A stretch of DNA of 64,000 bases from Orbilia blumenaviensis (GCA_036872755.1 JAVHNS010000002.1:372001-436000), one strand, 5' to 3'; counted from the first letter of the stretch, positions 1 through 12,369 are shown. Notes: a model not told the origin generated them from the sequence alone. Numbers and translations: made by a program.

Positions 1-3000
1 CCGATTAATATTCCTTCGAAGAGCTCCTTTACGAGAAAGAAATGGGAAAGTAGAGTAGAGGGAAGAAGGAAGTGTTTAAGCTTACTAAACAGAAAATACC
101 TTAAGCATATATAAATTAAATAACGCTCCATGAAAAGATGGACCGCGGACAGGACAGGCCTCCAGAGCGGGTCGGTCGGCTCTCTCTGATCATGCTCTCG
201 ATAATATAATTATATTAATGCGAGCAAGCATAGCATAACATTTGCATTGCTGGCGCAGGTTCTGGGGTATGGTTGCTTAGTTAATTAAAATTCCGGACGG
301 ATATTCTCTGTTTTTCCTTTCTATCTTTCTTTCTTTTTGGGAGTACGGTATACGCACGTGCGTATATCGTTTATCGCTTTCTCGAGGAACTACGTTTGTA
401 AACGGTTTCGCCCCACGCTGCTACATACATAGCTAGTCTTGCTCGTGCTCCTGCCGCAGCACATGTAGCTAATCTATACTTATATTATTACCGGTAGTAT
501 AGTACGATATGATATGACATGATGGTTGGTGCGTGCGTGCGGTCATCCGTCCGGCTAATTACTTAGGCAGTCTTGGATATCGATGGATATTCCAGGGTAG
601 ATCCCCCAAGCCAAACGTTGGCCTGAAATCGAATGCAATGAGTTTATTATATCTCCGAGGGGGCAAGGCAAGGTGATCTGAGGCAAAAAAAGTAAGGCAA
701 GGCAAGGGATTAAGCAGTGTGCAAAACGAAACAAAAACAGTTGTGTGTCGATGTTTTGAGGATAGTTTCGAATCGATATCCTTTTTGTTTTGGTTTTTGT
801 AAAGAAAATTGTCTTGAATCGAATACCAATTCTGGACAATGGGGTTAGTTAGTCAAGAGTTTCTCCACATTTTATATGCAGGAGAGGGTGGATCAGACTC
901 CTCCGTAGATGGTTCAGAGTAAGGGGGTCAGTGACCATACTACTAAAAAGTAAGTATGAAAGGTAAATACTGCTAAGTATTTGGCCCAGTAGGATCGTGA
1001 TCAGTGACTACATTCATTTAATGCATTTGTGGGGAAGCCAATCTTGGGGATATCTTGCAATCTTGCGTGGACATTCTGCCTAGATGGCGATAGCGCATTC
1101 CTGACGAACCGTTCATACGTCCATTATATATAGATCAAACACTTGAATGATTATATCGTAGGCAGGATCTACGAAACGCTCTAACGGATAGCTAGTCAGC
1201 CAACTAGCCAGCTGTAGGGATGGTCATAGTGCATACCTCTTACCCGCCAGTAATCCTAATACTACTAGTATACTAGTACTAAGCAATTACCGACGACAGG
1301 AAGAAGAAACTCGGGATGAACAAAAAAAAACGGAGAGAGGAGAGGTGCGGTGGGAATAAGATATTAATACCTTGTCATCCGCCCCGGTTTCGAAAGGGAA
1401 GGGAATCCACTCTTCTGCATTTTTCTTCCGACCACCAAGCTACTTAAGCAGCCCTAATCGTTTCGGCACGGGCGAGGAGGCAGAGCTTAGCATTCGTATT
1501 CCCAAGGTACCCTCACCGGCCTTACATGCTTCTCCTTTATTATCGTTATTATCTACTATTATTCTTATTAGTCAGTCGGTAGGATATATATACCCACCTA
1601 GGCGTATATCTATAGATATCCACTGCGAGGGGGACAGTAGCTAGGCTAATATACCGGTAAGTGGTCTGTCTGTCTGTATAGCTAGAATATATGTATCTTG
1701 TTATGAAGGTTCGGGGCATCCCTTGAAACATCAGCACATCCGCATTTACCCATATGGCCCATTTGATTCACATCCACTACTGTACTGTACAGCACTGCGA
1801 AGTTACCTTTCTAGATTTCCTGAGTACCCACTGCACCCCACTTTATGCACGGGAGCTTGAATTCAGATTCAATTCACACTTGCATACTATGGTGCTATTG
1901 TTCGATCGGTCCCGGTCAAATTTGATCAGACATCCAGACATAGTTCAAATCACGGCGTGCGGAAGCTGACGAAGCCGAGCAGCGAGCTGGGACTGTCTGA
2001 CGGGAGTCGAGTACCGAGAAGAGGGTCCGTGAATTGAATCTGCATACTCAAGCACCGGTCTTCTTCCCCTTGCCTTTCTTTTTCCTTCTTTTCCCATACA
2101 TACATATACACACACTTGCCTACTTTCTTACTCATACACACTTGGCTTTTGAATATCTTCTTCTTCGTCCCTTCTGTCGGTATCGTGTGTCACCCTTGTC
2201 CAAACACCCATCGGATTATTATATTTTTTACTACCCAGCTAGTCAGTGCTTGTCGCTCTAAAGTAGTAGCGTCCTTTTGCACCTGACCGAATAGGGCTGC
2301 TTGCTGGCTGCAAACATTTTGTTTTATTCCTTCTCTCCTTCTTTTCTTTTTCCTTCTTCCTCTTCTTTTCTTCTTCTATCTTTTCTCTTCTGCTTCCTGG
2401 TCTCTTTTTTTTTTGCTTCATGGAAGTGGGTTCTTTTCTTTCTTTCTTTTCTCATTCTCGTCCGTTCAATTCTTCTCTCTTAAGGTTTTCACTTAAACTC
2501 ATCTCACCCTCTTCTGCTTTGCCCGGTTCCGATAATATTCCACACCAGTATCATACCCGCCCCCCACCACTGTCTTTCCCTCCCTCTTTCTCGCTTTCTC
2601 TTTTTCCTTCCCTTCCACCCCCCCTCCAACCTTAAATTCGATTCGCCGTTTGATTTTGTTTTTTAAATCCCAGGTCACCGACATATATGTGCTGCAACTG
2701 CATGGTGGTGGTGGGATTTCTTAGGACTGCTCGATTGACTGTTGGAATTGGAGGAGGAAAACAGAGAATTCGATTCGAACCTTAACCTTTAAGATTGCTA
2801 CCGGTGCTACTTTGCTACTGGGCTAGGTACTTGGTTACTACCTACTTGCCGCAACAACGATTTGACCGATCGAATATTAACCACCAGCCGTTTAGCCACG
2901 AGGTTTCTTCACCACACTCTTCTCACACCACCCGTCAACTACTACCGCTACCACACACCGCCACGGGGAAATCCCACGAAACGACCTGCAGAAAAAAAAA

Positions 3001-3150
3001 AAAAATCAAACCCAAAATCAGACCAATCCACCCACCATCCATCCACCCACGCACACCCTTACCACGAGGATACCACGAGGACGGCGGCCTAAAAAACCAC
3101 CCTCCCTCTCTCCACGATACATTGTTTTGTCTTAAAGCCTGCTGTTGGCT
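1..3150. other. Gene-free left spacer and acrB promoter/5' UTR
   Basis: I see no supportable gene here. The short open frames have no splice logic or recognisable product. From about 2040 to 2640 the plus strand becomes strongly pyrimidine-rich (TTCTT and CCTTCC tracts), which is typical of fungal promoters and 5' leaders. The purine-rich stretch near 2990-3010 lies in the presumed leader just before the acrB ATG. Nothing in the first 2 kb explains itself beyond short repeats such as the GTGCG copies near 530. Confidence 0.5.
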
Positions 3151-6100
3151 ATGCCTCGCGGCTCGACGTCTTCAAACACGAAGCGGTCGAGCAATAACCA
3201 GAATTCTTCAGGAAACTCCCAAAATGGCGGTCTAGCTCCTCCGAAACGTCAGCAAGCCCGATCTAGAGCCTCCAGCAATGCTAACATCCACGTTCCCGCC
3301 AACCAATCCAACGGTTCTGCCTCGTCAACCGGTCAATCTCATGGTACAGCGGCATTGGAGAACGGCAGTAGCAACGCCAAGTCGTCGAATATTCAGGACT
3401 CATCTTCATCTTCATCGTTAGCATCATCATCATCATCATCATCCTCTGGTTCGAAGGGACAGCTCGGTGTTAATGGCGTAGGGATGGCGGCCAACAGCTC
3501 TTCCGGGGACTCTTCTTCGATGGCTCGTTTGCACTTGGATGGAGAAGGTGGTGGCGCTATGAATGGGACTGTGACTCCTCATAAGCGGATGATCGATCTC
3601 GATCAGTCCGGGGCAAGTGTATCCGGTGGAGACAGCCAATACAAGACGATTCTTCCTTCCTGGCCATTGATAGACTCCCTCATGCTCCTCATCATCCTGC
3701 TGCAGCTTCCGACTACACTTCTTACCTTGGTTCACCTCCTGTTTGCCTCCCTGTCCTTCGTCCCACACAACCTCACTCTTCTCGGCCCGAACCCTTCCTC
3801 ACCGACAATCAACTATGGCGCCATATCGAATTACATCTTCCAGGGTCAGCAGGGCGGACCATCAGTGCTTACGATCATCATATCCGATATAATAATGGCT
3901 TTGGTATCGATGCTTCTGTGGCCGAGTGCAAGGATATTTCTGGTCGACCTCGCCCAGGCTGTAGTTGCTTTATCACTTGGTGCAGGTTCTACGGGTTCCG
4001 GTAATAGCGGGGCGATGAGGAATGCTGCTGTCTGCGCGTCGGTTGTCGGAATATCACAGATCTTACGGGAACGTTCACAAATTGCACATCATCTTGGAAT
4101 ACCGGTTTCACAGAATGCAGGGGATGAATTGAACACGCTCACACCGTCGTCCTCGTCTCCCGGCAGTATTAGAAGTGCATTGGCTGTCCACATCGTCGCC
4201 CAGGGCATAATGAAGGCTACTAGGAGATGGCTGACGTTAAGGGACCCTGCCGAGTATGCTGCTTCTTCGTCGAATTCCGCGTCTCCAAATACATCAGCGT
4301 CATCATCATCATCATCTACAGCACCAACAGCTAAGGGTGGTTCTGCTTCTAATGTTGTTTCGAATGCGCCGAAAGATCCTGAGGCTGGATGTCCGACTAC
4401 CACGACCGGTACCACTACCGCCACGACTGTCAAAAAGAAGGGGAGGATTGGTATCTGGGTTCGAGGACAACAGCCGTTATGGGCGGCGCTTGCTAGTTCT
4501 ATTGTTCATTTGAAAGAAGTTGAAAAGTTACACGCCGCGAATGCGAGTGATTCTAAAGTTGCATTATCAGATACATCATCCTACGGGTCCGATGAACCGA
4601 AAGTTTGGATTACGAGGATAGGATCGAATGAGATTGAATTTGGGTCGAATTATCATCCGCCGAACACGTTGAACGATGAGGAAGGGGTCGATAAGAGGTT
4701 TCCGTTTATTGTTGAGTTGAATGGGATTAAATGGCCGCAGACGACGATTTCGATGGCGAGTGGGGGTGGTGGTAGAGGGGAGGATAGTACGATCAGTCGG
4801 ACGAGGGATGAGGAGGAGTGGACCGCGGAGATTTCGGGACTGACGCCGACGACGGTGTATGACATCTCGTTCATTAGGAGAACTACGGGGGAGGTCATAT
4901 ACTCGGCCAGTGTCGGCACGACGTCCAAGCAAGGTGAGACCCATCCATTTAAATATACTTGCTTATATATACATGTCATATAAGTATGAGTGTGGGTGTG
5001 TTTGGTGGAGACTAGTATGTTTTTTTTTTCTCTCTAACAATATATATAATACAGCCGCGAATGTGGATGCACCGAAAGAACCGGCCCCCGCCAAACCCCA
5101 ACGACCACTATCACCTATCACCACTCTTCAAAACAGCCTAAACGCCTCACGCACCAATCTTGAAGAACAAAAACGCCGTATCAAAGTTTCGAAGAAAGGG
5201 AATTCTCGACGAATAAGCGGACTGCGCAGCGAGATCGACTCACTAAAGTCTCGACTAGGGTCTGGAGACAAGGGAGACGAGCGAGCGCGACGTAGAGCAT
5301 TATCTTTGAGAGATTCAGTCCGCCGTGCGGAGGAAGAGACGGAGAATATTCAAATGGAGTTACAGACGCTGAAGGAGCTTCCGGAGGACCAGGAGAAAGA
5401 GTGGGAGGAAAAGAAGAAATCGTGGAAGAGTGAGAAGGAGAACCTTATTGTTTCTGAGAAGGATGCGATTGCTATGCGAGAGCAGGCTGACCGCCGTCTT
5501 TTGGAGATCAAGAATGAGATCAATTCCGCTACTGCCAAGAGGGATAAAGCTGCTCGAAGGGTTTCAAACCTGAGGGCTGACTTGGAGCGGGCGAAGACGG
5601 AGACGGCGGCGACTGCAGAAGAACGGGAGAAGGCTAAGCAACGGGAGCAATTGAAGCAGAGGAGACAGAATATTGAACTGGAATTTTCTGCTTCGATCGC
5701 TAAGATGGAGCAGGGAATGATCAGTTTCCGTCACAAGTCCCGCGACAATTATGCCAACATCCGTTCTTTGGAATCCTCGTTTTTGATCCAGCAGCAACAA
5801 CAGCAGCAACAACAACAGCAGCAGGCAGCGCAGGTACAGCATATGGCGATGGGGGGTCTCACGGCTACGGAGATGGCATTCCCGCTCGCGGCGCAGTTGA
5901 TTCAAAACATGTCGCCACGAAATGGGTTCGGCCAGCCAGCTTACAACAATAACCCCTACGGTGCCTTCTATGGTAACCCGTCACCGCACACCTCTGGCTC
6001 GTTCAGCAGCATCAACCTCCAGCCGCAGAACCCAATTGTGAGCCCGTTCCCCAGCGCCTACCCTGGCTATGACCGTGTTCGATCGACGTCTATCTTCTCC

Positions 6101-6433
6101 ATGGATAGCGCTCTGACCAATCTATCGGACTATGACACCAACAACAACAACACCCACGCTCGCAAGAAGAGCATCCCAGAAGGTGCTAGTTCTGGGTCTT
6201 CTTCTGGCAGTGATAGTCAAGAAGTCGATGGATACGTCAATCATATTGCTACCAATGGTGCTGTCGTTGGACCGTTCGATAATCAGACGGTTGGGTTCTT
6301 CGGTGTTCCTGCGGAACTGCATAAGTCCTTTGCGGAGAAGCTGAAGAGTGGAGTGGCGTTCCCGCCGCTTCCGCCGCCGTCTACTGCGAATGCCGCGGCT
6401 ACTGCTGTGAAACCAGAGGCGATTGCTCAGTGA
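3151..6433 (+). CDS. acrB: AcrB-like ubiquitination network signalling membrane protein
   Basis: Two exons, 3151-4933 and 5055-6433, joined across a 121-nt intron (gtgaga donor, ctaac branch site, acag acceptor) in phase 1, give 1053 residues. The N-terminus (about 1-165) is Ser/Asn-rich and low in complexity. Hydrophobic segments follow near 171-205, 236-280 and 292-305, then a second Ser-rich linker. A Trp-containing beta-rich module near 484-595 resembles a fibronectin-III fold. A long charged coiled coil runs from about 619 to 838, followed by a Gln run near 841-852 and an Asn/Pro/Ser-rich tail. This order matches Aspergillus AcrB, which is genetically linked to the CreB/CreC deubiquitination network and to acriflavine resistance. 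The biochemical role is not known. I start at ATG 3151; a TTG two codons upstream is not a plausible eukaryotic start. The family call rests on architecture and recall. Confidence 0.82.
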
Positions 6434-8367
6434 ATAAAGGAAACAGAAACAAGTTTTTAAAAAAAAATGCGGTTCATTTTTTCTCACGATGGTTGACGAT
6501 TTTTCTTTCTTTTACTTCCCCGTTCATTTCACTTTTGTTGTTTTTTTACTCTTCAAGATATGTGTGTGTATGTGATACGTGCGTGCTCGCCGGCTGTGGT
6601 TCTATCTCATCGGAAAAACAGAAAAAAGGGTAGCTTTTATGTGAAAAGAAAATAAAAGGAGTCAAAAAAAATGACCCCCCTTCTTATTTTTTTTGGGATG
6701 ATAGTATCTGGTAAATAGCAATCATGAGGAGAATCAACAATGAAAAGACAAAACACGTACAAGCCACGAAATAGTGCATATATAGATTGTGATATGGTGT
6801 GACAGATGTGTGATTCTATGTTTTGATACAGGCTGATCTTGAAGATGGGATCGAGCAGGATATATAATAGCAGGGGTTTAGATGATAACGCCATAGATCT
6901 TGCATAAATGCGGATGAGATACGATACGATACGATACGATACGAGGCTTCACCAGTTCTTTTCCCGGGTCATGATCGATATCGCTTGCAATGGCTTGTAG
7001 GCAGGGGTTCTGTTATGCAGGGCCTTCAGTTCTGGAGTACCATGCGCAGGCTGTGTACGACATCTGCCTCGTATCCTGGATCAGATTTCGTGGCGATGTG
7101 GCGGTCAATTGCAAGACCTCGTCCTTGTCGTGACTTTTGAACTAGTTACCCTTTTTTTTTTTTTTTTTTTTTTCTAATTTTTTTATTTTATACACGATTC
7201 TTTCTTTTGCTCTTTTGGTTGCGAATGTATAATATATTCGGTCTGGGGTGCATATGCATGGTGCAATGCTTGGTCGAAGCTTGATTATCTTGAAATTATA
7301 TTATATTACATTATATTGGCCAATTGGTCAAGCAATACCAAGAGATTTGAAGGTGTATTGCGCAATCGCCTGGGAATAAGTTTATTTGGTATCAAGCTTT
7401 CCTAATTGCGTAGGTAATTACCTACTTAATGTATGGTCATTGATGCTCATTGCAATCGGCGAGACTTAAGTATGTATGCGCAGACCCAGAAGAAAACTTG
7501 TCCATTGTGTAGATTCAATTCCACTGCATCTGTGGGGTTTGCCTCTGCATTGCATTGTGCATTGGTATTCTCCATTCTGTGTTTTAATTATGGCAATGTC
7601 CACGTCGGTGGTGGATTGATTAGTGATCCTGGTAACATTCTCGAAGCAGACAGACAGCCAGACAGCCAGCGCGGCCAGCCGATTCGGAGTTTATTGATTA
7701 TAATCTCATGAGCTCATCGGCCGGGCTGTGGTCCGGCTGGCTAACTTAGCATAGCATACATACATACAGCATGGATCCGAAATAAAATTTAAACCTTCTT
7801 CCCAACTTTTTTATATAATTAGCATCGAAGTATTCCATCCCAGTACAAACCCCTCCAAGCTTCGAAACGAACGAACATTGCGCAGTCAATTGACGAGAAA
7901 AAGTCGTCGTAACAGCTTAGGTGGCTTCAGAGACAACAGGACCCAGCCGCCCCGCCGCATCGCTAACGACCTCGAAGTTTATAGTGTAGTGCGGTGTCCG
8001 CCTGCAGATGACTGATCCAGATTCGAGGTTCAATCGGTCGCACCAACAGCCAACCAGGATTCAGCTGATTCCAAGCTGCCCTGTTCTGCCGTCCCGCCAG
8101 GCCATTTTCTCTTACATACCCCAGAATTAAACCATCCCTCCCCTCCACCTCACCCATTGAACAAGAAAAAAATAAGAAAATAGAAAAAAACAAAAAGAAG
8201 TTGAAGCTACAGTGTCCTTGCAATTGGTCGCGTGTGTCTGTCTGTCCGTGCCGCTAACCCCCCCCAATCCCCCAGCTAGAAGCAGCTAAACAAATTGCAG
8301 ATAGAACAAGCTGAGAACGCCACTATCTATTTGGCTGGCGGGCTTTCTTTTTCTTAAATTCCCATTT
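6434..8367. other. Spacer between acrB and the metal transporter
   Basis: The spacer holds the acrB 3' UTR (an AATAAA overlaps the stop codon), an ATACG pentanucleotide repeat at 6918-6944, and a T run of about 22 near 7151. The last few hundred bases are the leader of the next gene. On the minus strand, 6949-7139 has coding-like composition in two frames that meet head to tail (see findings). I cannot build a gene from it. Confidence 0.45.
6918..6944. repeat. ATACG pentanucleotide microsatellite
   Basis: About five perfect tandem copies of ATACG lie in the acrB 3' flank. Similar penta-repeats of the same base content recur at 16793-16827 and near 43428-43445, so this is a general habit of this genome. 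Confidence 0.9.
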
Positions 8368-10507
8368 ATGCTGTACGCTCAAAATGCCTGTCGTCTCTCC
8401 GTCTCTCCGTCCTCCTCCTCCTCTTCTTCTCTCCTCTACTCTCTTTCGCATCTCGCTGCATCGGCGTCTTCGTCTTCTTCTATCTATCGAGCGCTGAGAC
8501 GGGTGGGCGCTGCAAGACCTCTTCGCTATCACGGCTACCATAGCCACAACTGCAACCACCACCACCGACGCACGGAGATCTTTCCCCAGCATTGGCGCCA
8601 CGTTTCGTTTACTACTAGCTACACTACCAACTCCTTCTCTACTTCTTCTTCTACTCTGTCTTCTTCTTCTTCTTCTTCTTCTACTATTACTACTGCTACT
8701 ACCGCAGCGCTCAGGAGTCGGACGGGCAAACAATTGTTATACACGAAATTGAAACGACCTACGACGACGACAACAACAACAGTAGTGGCAGAAGCGCAGC
8801 CGGCACATATTGGAATCGCAAAGATGGCGTCAAAGCATTCGCATAATCACAATCATGACCACGACCACGACCACGACCATGACCATGAACATGAACATGA
8901 ACACGACCATGGACATAGCCATTCGCATGGACTGTTCAGTCATCACCATCATCACAATCCTGCGGATAATATATTCCTTACTAGCAAAAATAAGGCTGAT
9001 GCCGGTGTGAGGATTACGAGGATAGGTAACTTTTTTCTCCCTAAGCGCACGTGCTCTATTTTTTTGTTATTTTTTTATTATTCTTAGAACGATTACAATA
9101 GTAAAATTATTATTACATGGAAATATCCAATGACTAATGATTTTGGTTTCTGAATTTTTTTTAAAAAATAGGCTTATTCGTCAACGTCCTCATGGCGATC
9201 TCCAAGGGGTTTGGAGGCTGGTACTTCCACTCCCAAGCACTGATCGCAGATGCGATGCATGCCCTTACGGATCTGGTATCGGACTTTATGACACTGGCGA
9301 CGGTCAGCTGGGCGCTCAAGCCGCCGACGAAGATGTTCCCCAATGGATTCGGAAAAGTGGAGAGTTTGGGCAGTTTGGGCGTTAGCAGTCTGCTATTATT
9401 CGGCGGGTTAGCTATGGGTAAATAATATATCCACACCATATTCTTTATTCTGATCAGCGGGGGGAAAGGGTGGCTAATTCTGGGTTTTTATTTTTTTGGT
9501 GCAGGTCTGAACAGTGTGGAGATACTGTATACACAGCTCACCGGCGACACTTTACCGACTTTCCTGCAGGGGTTGGGGCACAGCCATAGTCATATTGGCA
9601 TGGATCATGGACACGGACACGACCACCATCTACATCACGGACATGACCATGGGCACGATCACTCGCATTCGCATTCCTCGCATTCACATGTAGAGATCGG
9701 GCCAAATATCCATGCGGCGTGGTTAGCCGGTGGGAGTATTTTGGTCAAGGAGTGGTTATACCGTGCTAGTATGTTTTTTTGCCTTTCCTAATTCTTTCTT
9801 TCTTTCTTTTAAGTATTTTTGTTGGAATGAAATGCTAATGTGGATGGAATGTCTTTTTTTTCTTTCTAGCTATGAAAATCGCTAAAGAACGAAAATCGTC
9901 GGTTTTGGCATCAAACGCCGTTCACCACCGTATCGACTCGTTAACGGCAATGGTAGCTTTGGTTTCCATCTCTCTCAGTAATATCCTCCACGGCGCAAGC
10001 TGGCTTGACCCCGTCGGTGGACTTTTGGTATCACTTATGGTCATCCGCGCCGGTTGGTCAAACACCCGTGCTGCGCTGTTTGAGCTGGCGGATATGGGTA
10101 TCGAAGACGATATGTGCTATGAGATTAAAAAAGTTGCAGCGAACACGCTGAAGGAGGAACGGCTTGCTGGTGTTAAAGAGGGTGTTGCGGGGACGATTAA
10201 GTCCGTCGGGGGGATTAAGAGTGGGCAGAATTTTCTGGTGGATATTACGGTTTCCTTGGAGGGGGTGGCTACGTTGGAGGATATGGCGAGGATAGAGGGG
10301 ATGTTGAGGAGTCGTGTTGGGGAGGAGGTTAGAGGGGTTAGGAAGGTGAGGGTTAAGTTTATTGCTGAGGGGGAGGAGGAGGTCAGTGAGTTTGTGGAGA
10401 ATAGGGAAGAGGAGGATTTGGGGAGTGATAGTGAGCATGAGCACGAGCATGAGCATGAAAATGGACATCATGGGCATGAGCATGGGGAGAAGAAGAAGGA
10501 GAAGTAG
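8368..10507 (+). CDS. Mitochondrial cation diffusion facilitator, Mmt1/2-type metal transporter
   Basis: Four exons, 8368-9025, 9172-9417, 9505-9768 and 9870-10507, all joined in phase 1, give 601 residues. The first 150 residues are Arg/Ser/Thr-rich with few acidic residues, as expected of a mitochondrial presequence. The cation-efflux core carries two HxxxD-type metal sites: DAMHALTD near 246-253 and NAVHHRIDS near 404-412. TM helices surround them, and a C-terminal cytosolic/matrix domain with a regular alpha/beta pattern follows. Three His-rich blocks (about 156-197, 326-367 and 577-598) are unusual in number. The second sits in the loop between TM helices, where CDF zinc transporters often carry one. 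Yeast Mmt1/Mmt2 export iron from mitochondria; whether the metal here is iron, zinc or manganese cannot be read from the sequence. An internal ATG near residue 153 could make a shorter, non-mitochondrial form. Confidence 0.85.
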
Positions 10508-11177
10508 AGTACTTATATCATTTATTACTTACTTACTTACTTACATAGGTGCTTATTTGCATACTCGGATGCATTATTCTTACCGATATAGATAGATGGG
10601 ATAGATCTCGAGAGGGCGGGTTTATTGTACATAGTCTACGTACTTTTATATCATATTAGTGCATATTGCGTGTTTAGCTAGGCTTATGGCATTGTGGGTG
10701 CTTTGGGAGTGTAGTTTAAGGTCGGTAGTGATAGTTACTACTAAGATAGAGTAAACCACGATATCGTAGTGACTTTTGAGTATATATGAAGGGATCTTAG
10801 GCCACCGGAGTTTAAAAAGTGGATCACATTCGTCTAGAAGGATTCCATGCATATTTTGTATGACTATGACCCTGTGGATCGAATAGGAGTGGCCAGCAGC
10901 GGCAGGATTCGATTCAATGGGCTGGGTTGGGTTGGGAGAGAGGCTAGCTTGTCTATATGCCAAGACTTTTCAGGCGTAGCTTTTTGAGCGGCAGCTTGTC
11001 GCGCATCCCAAAAAATTTCCACATCGTCCATTCATCATCTTCCAAACACCCTCCATCGTTTCCATCGCTCGCAACCAACCCTATCGACGCTCTTCACCTA
11101 CACCACTCTGATAACGCCATCACGACTTTGGACTGCTTTTTTGCACGCTTACACGTACCTTCTCTTTACGATTCACG
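10508..11177. other. Spacer: transporter 3' flank and RPB6 promoter
   Basis: The spacer holds an ACTT tetranucleotide run at about 10528-10545 and a GGGTT-like G-rich patch near 10920-10940. A moderately pyrimidine-rich leader precedes the RPB6 ATG. I see no gene. The apparent 185-codon open frame that begins here crosses RPB6 exon 1 and its intron in another frame and is spurious. Confidence 0.5.
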
Positions 11178-11343
11178 ATGTCTGACTACGGTGGTGACGA
11201 TGGCGGTGAGGCCGAGTATGTGCCCTTCTCCCAGCTCCAGCTCCAGCTTCATCTTCCCTCTGCTTCTGCTTCTGCTTCTTCATCACCATCACCATCACCA
11301 TCACTCCCAGCATCGACATCATCATCACTATTATCATAATCAG

Positions 11344-11380
<37 letters not shown>

Positions 11381-12141
11381 TTGTTGTCCATCAATCTCTT
11401 AGCCACCTTCTTGCACAGCTGCTAACATCGCTCGAAACCCGCCCCCAGATTCAACGAGGGCTACGAGGAAGACCACTACGACGAGGACCACTTCGAAGAC
11501 AACGAACCCTTTGACCGCGAAGAACACGAAGCCGAAGAAGGAGACGACGAAGTCGGCGATTCCAACGGGATGAACGGAATGCGAACACACGGAACCGGTC
11601 CGGACAACTTTGTCACGTCTGGTGACGTCGCTGCCATGGCTTCGGGACAGGGACGCGGGGTTGTCGATGAGAATAAAAAGAAGATTCCAAATGACAAGAG
11701 GTCGACCACGCCTTATATGACGAAGTATGAGAGGGCTAGGTTGTTGGGGACCAGGGCTTTGCAGATTAGGTATTTTCTCTCTCTCTCTCTCTTCTCCCCT
11801 CTCTCTCGTTCTGATTGAGTCTCTTGGGTTCTTTTGGGGACGAGGCCGGGGATTTTGATGTAATTGGGATTGGGTTTAGAGGCTAATAGATGGGAATTTA
11901 GCATGAACGCCCCGGTCTTGGTTGATACGGAGGGCCAGACCGATCCTCTTCAGATCGCTCTAAAGGAGCTGAACGAGAAGAAGATCCCATTGGTTGTCCG
12001 CCGATACCTCCCCGACGGCTAGTAAGTCTTTACACTCTACCCCCCCTCTTTCATCGCTCTATCGTATGATCTCGAGCGTAGGTGCTGATGGCGGATTGTA
12101 TTATTAGCTACGAGGACTGGACTTGCGAGGAACTCCTTTAG
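11178..12141 (+). CDS. rpb6: RNA polymerases I, II and III common subunit RPB6 (ABC23)
   Basis: Four exons, 11178-11215, 11449-11769, 11902-12021 and 12108-12141, all joined in phase 2, give 170 residues up to TAG. The N-terminal half is acidic (Asp/Glu-rich). The C-terminal core from about residue 97 has the diagnostic RPB6 sequence: [20 protein letters not shown], then SMNAPVLVD, then [14 protein letters not shown] and an EDW motif. RPB6 lies at the base of the polymerase clamp in all three nuclear polymerases and is needed for assembly. Intron 1 (233 nt) is the longest of the three and contains a CAT repeat. Introns 2 and 3 are 132 and 86 nt, with gctaata and gtaagt signals. The annotated TAG is followed in the same frame by 60 sense codons before TAA at 12322-12324 (see findings). 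The core call is firm; the true C-terminus is uncertain. Confidence 0.93.
11281..11388 (+). repeat. CAT/TCA trinucleotide-rich tract inside RPB6 intron 1
   Basis: This stretch is mostly CAT/TCA triplets with small interruptions, including a near-perfect run of about 15 copies at roughly 11342-11388. It lies wholly within the first intron of RPB6, between a gtatgt donor and a gctaac branch site, so it is spliced out in the model. Confidence 0.85.
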
Positions 12142-12324
12142 GAGGGGGAATGGTCTGAAAGACCAGTTCCGAACATTGCTCCGCCTCCTGCCGACAAGGA
12201 AGCCGCTGCTCCATCTCCTCCGAAGGGGGACGATGGCAGCAAGGACAACGACGGCAACGGCGGTGGCAACAGCGGTAGCGGCGGCCCTGTTGTCACGCCG
12301 ACCTATGTCCACTTCTATCTTTAA
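12142..12324 (+). other. In-frame open extension after the RPB6 stop codon
   Basis: Sixty sense codons continue in the RPB6 frame directly after TAG 12139-12141 and end at TAA 12322-12324. They encode an acidic start (EGEWSERPVPN), a Pro/Ala stretch, an Asp/Asn/Gly-rich stretch and a hydrophobic end. Codons follow an RNY-like pattern and the segment is far more GC-rich than the surrounding non-coding DNA. It could be a readthrough extension, an ancestral C-terminus cut off by a nonsense change, or chance. No splice pair that I can see removes the TAG while keeping frame. Confidence 0.45.
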
Positions 12325-12369
12325 GGCGCCGCTGGTTTTCCCCGCCGAAAACTAGATTTTTATGATAGC

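Noticed and set aside
3439..3768. Minus-strand frame opposite AcrB, and similar antisense frames over the other genes
   Set aside because: These are shadows of codon bias in real genes on the opposite strand; they have no family features or splice logic.
10957..11514. 185-codon open frame with a long His run over RPB6 exon 1 and intron 1
   Set aside because: It reads the CAT repeat in the wrong frame and crosses a clear RPB6 donor, branch site and acceptor; RPB6 explains the region.
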